The notes beneath the pieces were generated by a model that had not been told where the DNA came from, made no database searches, and saw only the letters and a program-made list of their open reading frames with translations. DNA of 9,548 nt from contig JAPPEF010000360.1 of assembly GCA_028875335.1 (NCBI GenBank), positions 1 to 9,548 of the forward strand, given 5' to 3'. A program made the translations under genes and the position numbers. This document shows, one piece after another, positions 6,015-9,548 of the stretch. The first letter of the stretch is position 1, and each line of letters starts with the position of its first letter. The stretch comes from Gemmatimonadota bacterium. GTDB lineage: Bacteria > Latescibacterota > UBA2968 > UBA8231.

Positions 6015-7640
6015 ATGCAACCTGATCATACCTCGGCCGTTGCCCAGTACAGCTTTGGCGATACCCTCGCCGAGCAGGAAGCCCAACTGCAAACAAACCC
6101 GCTCCTGCAGCGCTTTAGGGCCACTAGGCAGGCTAAGGCCAGCGACCCAGTGCGTCCCATATACCATTTTTGCAACCCGGACGGCCGCTTAAACGATCCC
6201 AACGGACTGTGTTTTTGGCAGGGGCGCTGGCACCTGTTCTACCAGGCCTTTCCCCCTGAAGACCCACGGCCGCACTGGGCCCACGCAGTCAGCGATGACT
6301 TAATCCACTGGCGCGATTTGCCCTACGCCATTTATCCCCATCCCGAACACGGTTGCTGGTCTGGCGCGTCGCTGGTCGATGGGAATCGGGTCATAGTCCA
6401 CTATTACGGCCACCAACTAGGCAATGTGAGCGCCATCAGCCGCGATCCCCTGTTGTTGAATTGGCAAAAAGTGCCCGGGGGTATCTTTGAGCCCAAGGCC
6501 AACGAGCCCAGTCAGCCCTACCAGGTTTACGATCCGTGTATTTGGAAAAAGGACGGGGCCTACTACTCGCTTTCAGGGGGCACACTGCCCACCGGTCCGA
6601 GGGGCCTGCAGCGCCGGGCGAATTTTCTCTTTCGCTCGGAGGATCTCGAAACTTGGGAATACCTGCACCCTTTTGTCGAAGACGATCTATTTAGCGTCAA
6701 CGGCGACGACGGGGCCTGTCCGTATTTTTGGCCCATCGGCGACAAACACATGCTGCTGTATTACAGCCATCGCAATGGGGGGCAGTACCTGATTGGCGAT
6801 TACGACCAAGCGCGAGACAAATTGATCGCCCGCGATTACGGCCGTTTCAACTTTGGTGCCTCTTGGCCCGGGGGGATACACGCACCATCGGCCACCCCCG
6901 ACGGCAAGGGGGGATTGATTGCGATCTTTAATGTCAATTGGGGGATGCCGAGCTTGGGTTGGAGCGAGGAGGAACGCCAGCGTCGCCACTTTGGCTGTTG
7001 GGAAGGACAGCAGCTTATGAGTTTGCCTCGACGCCTGAGTTTGAGCGTTAGCGGCGATGTACAGATTGAACCGGCCGGGGATATCGAATCGCTGCGCGGC
7101 CGCCATACTCAGATTGCCGACTGCACGATCAAGGGCAATAGCGAGATCGTTTTCGACCAGCTCGCTGGCAATGCTATCGAGCTGAACCTCGAGGTTGAGA
7201 CCAATGGTGCGCCCTTGATCGAGTTGGATGTTTTGCGCTCACCGGATCAGCAGGAGTATACCCGGATCGCCTTTTACCGGGACCGCGGCGTCAAGCTCCT
7301 TGAGCCCGGTGTCGGGGCCGGTACGCCGCCCAATGGCGAGGGCACCTACAGCCTAGTCGCCCTTGATTCTTCCCATGCATCAATACAGCCTCAGGCGCGA
7401 TCGCGGCCTCCAGAGATTGCCCCGGTGTTCTTGGCACCGGAGGAGAATCTCAAGATGCGGGTATTCGTCGACAAAAGCATCGTCGAGGTCTTTGTCAACG
7501 ACAGGCAATGCCTCGCTGTCCGGGTGTATCCTGGCCGCCAAGACAGCGTCGGCGTGGCACTGCGGGCGGTGGGCCGGGATGTGAGCTTGGTTGCTTTGGA
7601 TGCCTGGGAGATGAAGAGTATCTATAGCCCAACGGATTGA
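6015..7640 (+). CDS. GH32-like beta-fructofuranosidase-fold protein with altered catalytic motifs (541 aa)
   Basis: GH32 enzymes hydrolyse beta-fructofuranosides (sucrose, sucrose-6-phosphate, inulin, levan). The five-bladed beta-propeller covers about 48-345 and the C-terminal beta-sandwich about 350-535 (MRVFVDKSIVEVFVND, 481-496, is typical). The nucleophile motif is present as NDPNG (60-64, D61). The transition-state motif RDP reads YDP (172-174). The acid/base motif ECP reads ACP (234-236) inside DDGACPYFWPIGDK, so the catalytic Glu is absent although Cys-Pro and the aromatics around it remain. There is no signal peptide, so it is cytoplasmic. No sugar transporter or kinase lies nearby. 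ATG 6015 follows AAGAGAG about 8-10 nt upstream. It diverges from rlmI. It could be an unusual subfamily using another acid, a different glycosidase activity, or a non-catalytic sugar-binding protein. Confidence 0.85.
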   Translation: MQPDHTSAVAQYSFGDTLAEQEAQLQTNPLLQRFRATRQAKASDPVRPIYHFCNPDGRLNDPNGLCFWQGRWHLFYQAFPPEDPRPHWAHAVSDDLIHWRDLPYAIYPHPEHGCWSGASLVDGNRVIVHYYGHQLGNVSAISRDPLLLNWQKVPGGIFEPKANEPSQPYQVYDPCIWKKDGAYYSLSGGTLPTGPRGLQRRANFLFRSEDLETWEYLHPFVEDDLFSVNGDDGACPYFWPIGDKHMLLYYSHRNGGQYLIGDYDQARDKLIARDYGRFNFGASWPGGIHAPSATPDGKGGLIAIFNVNWGMPSLGWSEEERQRRHFGCWEGQQLMSLPRRLSLSVSGDVQIEPAGDIESLRGRHTQIADCTIKGNSEIVFDQLAGNAIELNLEVETNGAPLIELDVLRSPDQQEYTRIAFYRDRGVKLLEPGVGAGTPPNGEGTYSLVALDSSHASIQPQARSRPPEIAPVFLAPEENLKMRVFVDKSIVEVFVNDRQCLAVRVYPGRQDSVGVALRAVGRDVSLVALDAWEMKSIYSPTD

Positions 7641-7704
7641 TGACCTTGGGCGTTGCCTGCTGCGTCGTTCTGACTTCGCCGGTCTGCTCCGCCGACTCCG
7701 CACC

Positions 7705-8430
7705 TTAATCCCAGCTCGGGATCGGGGTTTGAAGTGGATCGTCGATCCAGAGAAAGCGCCCGTTGACGTCGCTCTCGATGATGTCGAGCACGAGCTTGGC
7801 CGCCTTTTCCGGCGGATCCCCACCCGTTTGCTCCACCCACGCCACCCAGTCGTGGTAGCCGCTCTTGCCGACGGTGCCCATCTTGTCGCGGATATCGGCC
7901 CACATTGCGGTTTTGACGTCGCCGGGATGGATGACGTTCGCCGTGACGCCCGTTCCCTCCAGCTCGGCGGCAAGGTGGCGGGTGAACTGGTTGAGCGCGA
8001 CTTTCGCAGTGCCGTAGGCGCTGTTTAGCCGCCCGGGTGTGTGCAGCGACGCCGCAGACGAAAGGTTCACGATCCGGCCCCATCCTGCGCTTAGCATTCC
8101 GTCGAGGAACGCGCGGGACACGAGATAGGGCCCCACCGCATCAATCATGAGCGTTTCGACCCATTCCTCGGGATCGCCGTCCTGTACGAGGGCAATCGGG
8201 CCGAAGACTCCGGCGGCATTGACGAGAACGGTGGGCCGGCCGAGCTCGGCTTCGACTGCGGTTTTGAGGCGGTCAACATCGGCCGGGTTTGAGACATCCG
8301 CGGTGAATTGCGCCGAGCGGCGTGCGACGGTTGCGACGGAGAGACCACGCGCTTCCAGCGCATCTGCGATTGCCCGTCCGACGCCGCGGCTGGCTCCAGT
8401 GACGACTGCGACGTGTCCTTCGAGGTTCAT
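7705..8430 (-). CDS. Short-chain dehydrogenase/reductase (SDR), NAD(P)-dependent (241 aa)
   Basis: This is a classical SDR oxidoreductase acting on an alcohol or carbonyl in the cytoplasm. Visible are the cofactor motif TGASRGVG (11-18), NAAG (71-74), the catalytic Ser in NLSSAA (S124/S125), Y139 and K143 of YGTAK, and PG (169-170) after the sixth strand. Arg37-Arg38 at the end of the second strand suggest NADPH. The segment between strand 2 and the ADVS loop is unusually short, so the helix there is nearly absent. ATG 8430 overlaps the dioxygenase stop as ATGA, implying translational coupling and a linked function. It is convergent with the GH32 gene across a 64-bp gap. The substrate is unknown. 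Confidence 0.93.
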   Translation of the reverse strand: MNLEGHVAVVTGASRGVGRAIADALEARGLSVATVARRSAQFTADVSNPADVDRLKTAVEAELGRPTVLVNAAGVFGPIALVQDGDPEEWVETLMIDAVGPYLVSRAFLDGMLSAGWGRIVNLSSAASLHTPGRLNSAYGTAKVALNQFTRHLAAELEGTGVTANVIHPGDVKTAMWADIRDKMGTVGKSGYHDWVAWVEQTGGDPPEKAAKLVLDIIESDVNGRFLWIDDPLQTPIPSWD

Positions 8431-9230
8431 GGCCCGGCCTCGGCGGGCACCATGGGATTGTCCGAGTCATTCAGACGCTTCCGCTCACTGCCCCAGTTGC
8501 CGGCGCTGCCGTTCCAGTAGCGGGTATCGGAGGGGCTGTACGAGAAGAGGTAGGACCAGCGCGGCTTGTCGGTGGTGTTGTCCGGGCCCCCGTGGACGGT
8601 GTATCCGTGATGCACGGTGCAGTCTCCCGGCTGGTAGTGGAAGGGCGGCGAGAGCTCCAGCACGGACGTCAGATTCGGGAACTGCTTGAGCAGGTCGCCC
8701 CGGTCGTCGTTGAACACCGAGCCCAGCGGTCCTTCGCGATGGGAGCGGCTGACGAACCGCATGGCACCCATCTCGGGTGTGACTTCCGCCAGCGCCAGCC
8801 AGAACTGGAGCTCGCCGACCCGGTCGGAGCCGTGCTCGGACGAGTCCTGGTGATAGACGGATCCGGATGCTCCGGGAGGCTTGTTTAGGAGGAGATCCAC
8901 GCGGTAGCGGAGCGGAACGTCCTCGCCCTTGAACCGCTGCCTGTTCACGAGGCGCGTCGCGTTTTGTGCCATGCGCTCGCTGAACATGAATGAACGAAAC
9001 GGCTCGGTCTCTTGATTCCGCGCGAGGCCGGCGACCGGCTTGCCGGGGCCGACCTCTTGGGCGTTGCGATCGGCGAACTCCTGTCCGACGCGCAGGAGTT
9101 GTGTGGCGAACTCCGGAGCGACTAGCTGCGGCATCATAACCCAGCCGTATTCGTGGTAGAAGGCGACCTCCTCGTCTGTGACCTCTCGGACGATGGCTTC
9201 GATCTCGTGCTTAGTCATTGTTTGTGTCAT
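8427..9230 (-). CDS. PhyH-family Fe(II)/2-oxoglutarate dioxygenase (267 aa)
   Basis: Members hydroxylate diverse small molecules using 2-oxoglutarate and O2, and act in the cytoplasm. The jelly-roll iron site is visible: H127 and D129 in VYHQD, and the distal His most likely H213 in YTVHGG. R224 (DKPRW) is in place to bind the 2-oxoglutarate carboxylate. The Gly-Asp in QPGDCTVHHG and a conserved GAMRFVSRSH stretch also fit. The length is normal. ATG 9230 was chosen because AGGAG sits 8 nt upstream; M5 at 9218 is the alternative. It is the first gene of a two-gene unit with the SDR (4-bp ATGA overlap), so the SDR may oxidise or reduce its hydroxylated product. The actual substrate cannot be inferred; phytanoyl-CoA is unlikely to be implied by the family name. 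Confidence 0.92.
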   Translation of the reverse strand: MTQTMTKHEIEAIVREVTDEEVAFYHEYGWVMMPQLVAPEFATQLLRVGQEFADRNAQEVGPGKPVAGLARNQETEPFRSFMFSERMAQNATRLVNRQRFKGEDVPLRYRVDLLLNKPPGASGSVYHQDSSEHGSDRVGELQFWLALAEVTPEMGAMRFVSRSHREGPLGSVFNDDRGDLLKQFPNLTSVLELSPPFHYQPGDCTVHHGYTVHGGPDNTTDKPRWSYLFSYSPSDTRYWNGSAGNWGSERKRLNDSDNPMVPAEAGP

Positions 9231-9238
9231 TACTCGTG

Positions 9239-9243
9239 CTCCT
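9239..9243 (-). promoter_or_regulatory. Shine-Dalgarno site deciding the PhyH start
   Basis: AGGAG on the minus strand is 8 nt upstream of ATG 9230. It is the clearest ribosome-binding site in the window and supports 9230 over the internal ATG at 9218. Confidence 0.75.
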
Positions 9244-9269
9244 ATTGTGCTACTGTATGGTTCGGAACG

Positions 9270-9298
9270 ATAAGAAGCCTTTATGGACGCGTTGTCAA
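9270..9298 (-). promoter_or_regulatory. Candidate sigma70 promoter for the PhyH-SDR operon
   Basis: On the minus strand, a perfect TTGACA (9298-9293) is followed after 17 bp by TCTTAT (9275-9270, 4/6). Expected transcription starts near 9263, giving a leader of about 33 nt that contains the Shine-Dalgarno site. The -35 straddles the TGA stop of the preceding isochorismatase-like gene, so PhyH-SDR can be transcribed separately from it. Confidence 0.6.
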
Positions 9299-9548
9299 GG
9301 GACGGCGCTCAGCGCGGAACAGGCCTGGACGAACTCCGCCGATGTGGAGGTGTAGCCCACCACGTGCTCGAAGTTCCGTAGCATGATCTTGCGCAGCCAT
9401 CCCCCTTCTGGCAGGCTGTCGTCCACTGTATCGGGGTACTCGGCCGAGTGGGTACAATCCCGCAACATCACCACCCGGTAGTTGTGTTCCACCGCGCCGG
9501 CACAGGTGAAGTAGAGGCAGGACCGCTGCGAGAATCCCACGGCGATCA
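9295..9548 (-). CDS. Isochorismatase-like cysteine hydrolase, C-terminal part (cut by window edge)
   Basis: The frame is open to the right edge, so only the last 84 codons or so are seen. The visible start (IAVGFSQRSCLYFTCAGA) fits the isochorismatase-fold pattern of a strand-Gly, then a Cys, then T...A in the next helix. The Cys of QRSC is at the position of the catalytic nucleophile. VEHNYRVVMLRDCTHS follows, like the family's strand-Asp-Ala segment. The superfamily includes nicotinamidases, N-carbamoyl amidases and ureide hydrolases acting on C-N bonds, as well as true isochorismatases, so no substrate is assigned. The GTG at 9540 is an internal Val, not the start. It lies 64 bp upstream of the PhyH gene on the same strand. 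Confidence 0.65.
   Translation of the reverse strand, partial: IAVGFSQRSCLYFTCAGAVEHNYRVVMLRDCTHSAEYPDTVDDSLPEGGWLRKIMLRNFEHVVGYTSTSAEFVQACSALSAVP

Noticed and set aside
7641..7704. Bidirectional terminator between the convergent GH32 and SDR genes
   Set aside because: No stable GC-rich stem followed by a T-run is visible on either strand.

Overview
The window is GC-rich, tightly packed bacterial chromosome. It holds housekeeping genes (rlmI, uvrC, a xer recombinase), a type IV toxin-antitoxin module and a few accessory metabolic genes. The mix (a PhyH-family dioxygenase, an SDR, an isochorismatase-like hydrolase and an odd GH32 protein beside repair genes) looks like an uncultured environmental bacterium. 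I cannot place the phylum from sequence alone. No rRNA, tRNA, CRISPR array, transposase or IS is visible.

Left block, all minus strand, read right to left: rlmI-like rRNA methyltransferase (4657-5865), an AbiEi-like antitoxin (3962-4564), an AbiEii nucleotidyltransferase toxin (2950-3969), uvrC (980-2830) and a XerC/XerD-type tyrosine recombinase (79-1005). The two toxin-antitoxin genes overlap by 8 bp. uvrC and xer overlap by 26 bp.

The most striking structure is a pair of 31-bp imperfect direct repeats (27/31 identical, with a 21/22 core) at 2845-2875 and 4614-4644. They bracket the toxin-antitoxin module exactly, one next to the rlmI stop and one just upstream of the uvrC start. Each copy contributes a -10-like hexamer (TATCCT on the minus strand) with a TTGA-type -35 exactly 17 bp upstream. 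The simplest reading is that a defence cassette of about 1.77 kb entered an rlmI-uvrC junction. One repeat and one promoter then serve each side, and recombination between the repeats would excise the cassette and leave uvrC with a promoter.

Middle block, plus strand: a 541-aa GH32-like protein (6015-7640) diverges from rlmI. It keeps the NDPNG nucleophile motif, but the acid/base Glu of the usual ECP motif is Ala and the Arg of the RDP motif is Tyr. A possible 38-codon leader ORF precedes and overlaps rlmI in the divergent gap.

Right block, minus strand: an isochorismatase-like hydrolase cut by the window edge (9295-9548), then a PhyH-family Fe(II)/2-oxoglutarate dioxygenase (8427-9230) and an SDR (7705-8430). 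The last two overlap as ATGA and follow a near-consensus promoter (TTGACA-17-TCTTAT) and a clear Shine-Dalgarno site. They are probably co-expressed oxidative enzymes on an unknown small substrate. The gaps at 1-78 and 7641-7704 hold nothing I can name. No gene-free stretch exceeds 300 bases.
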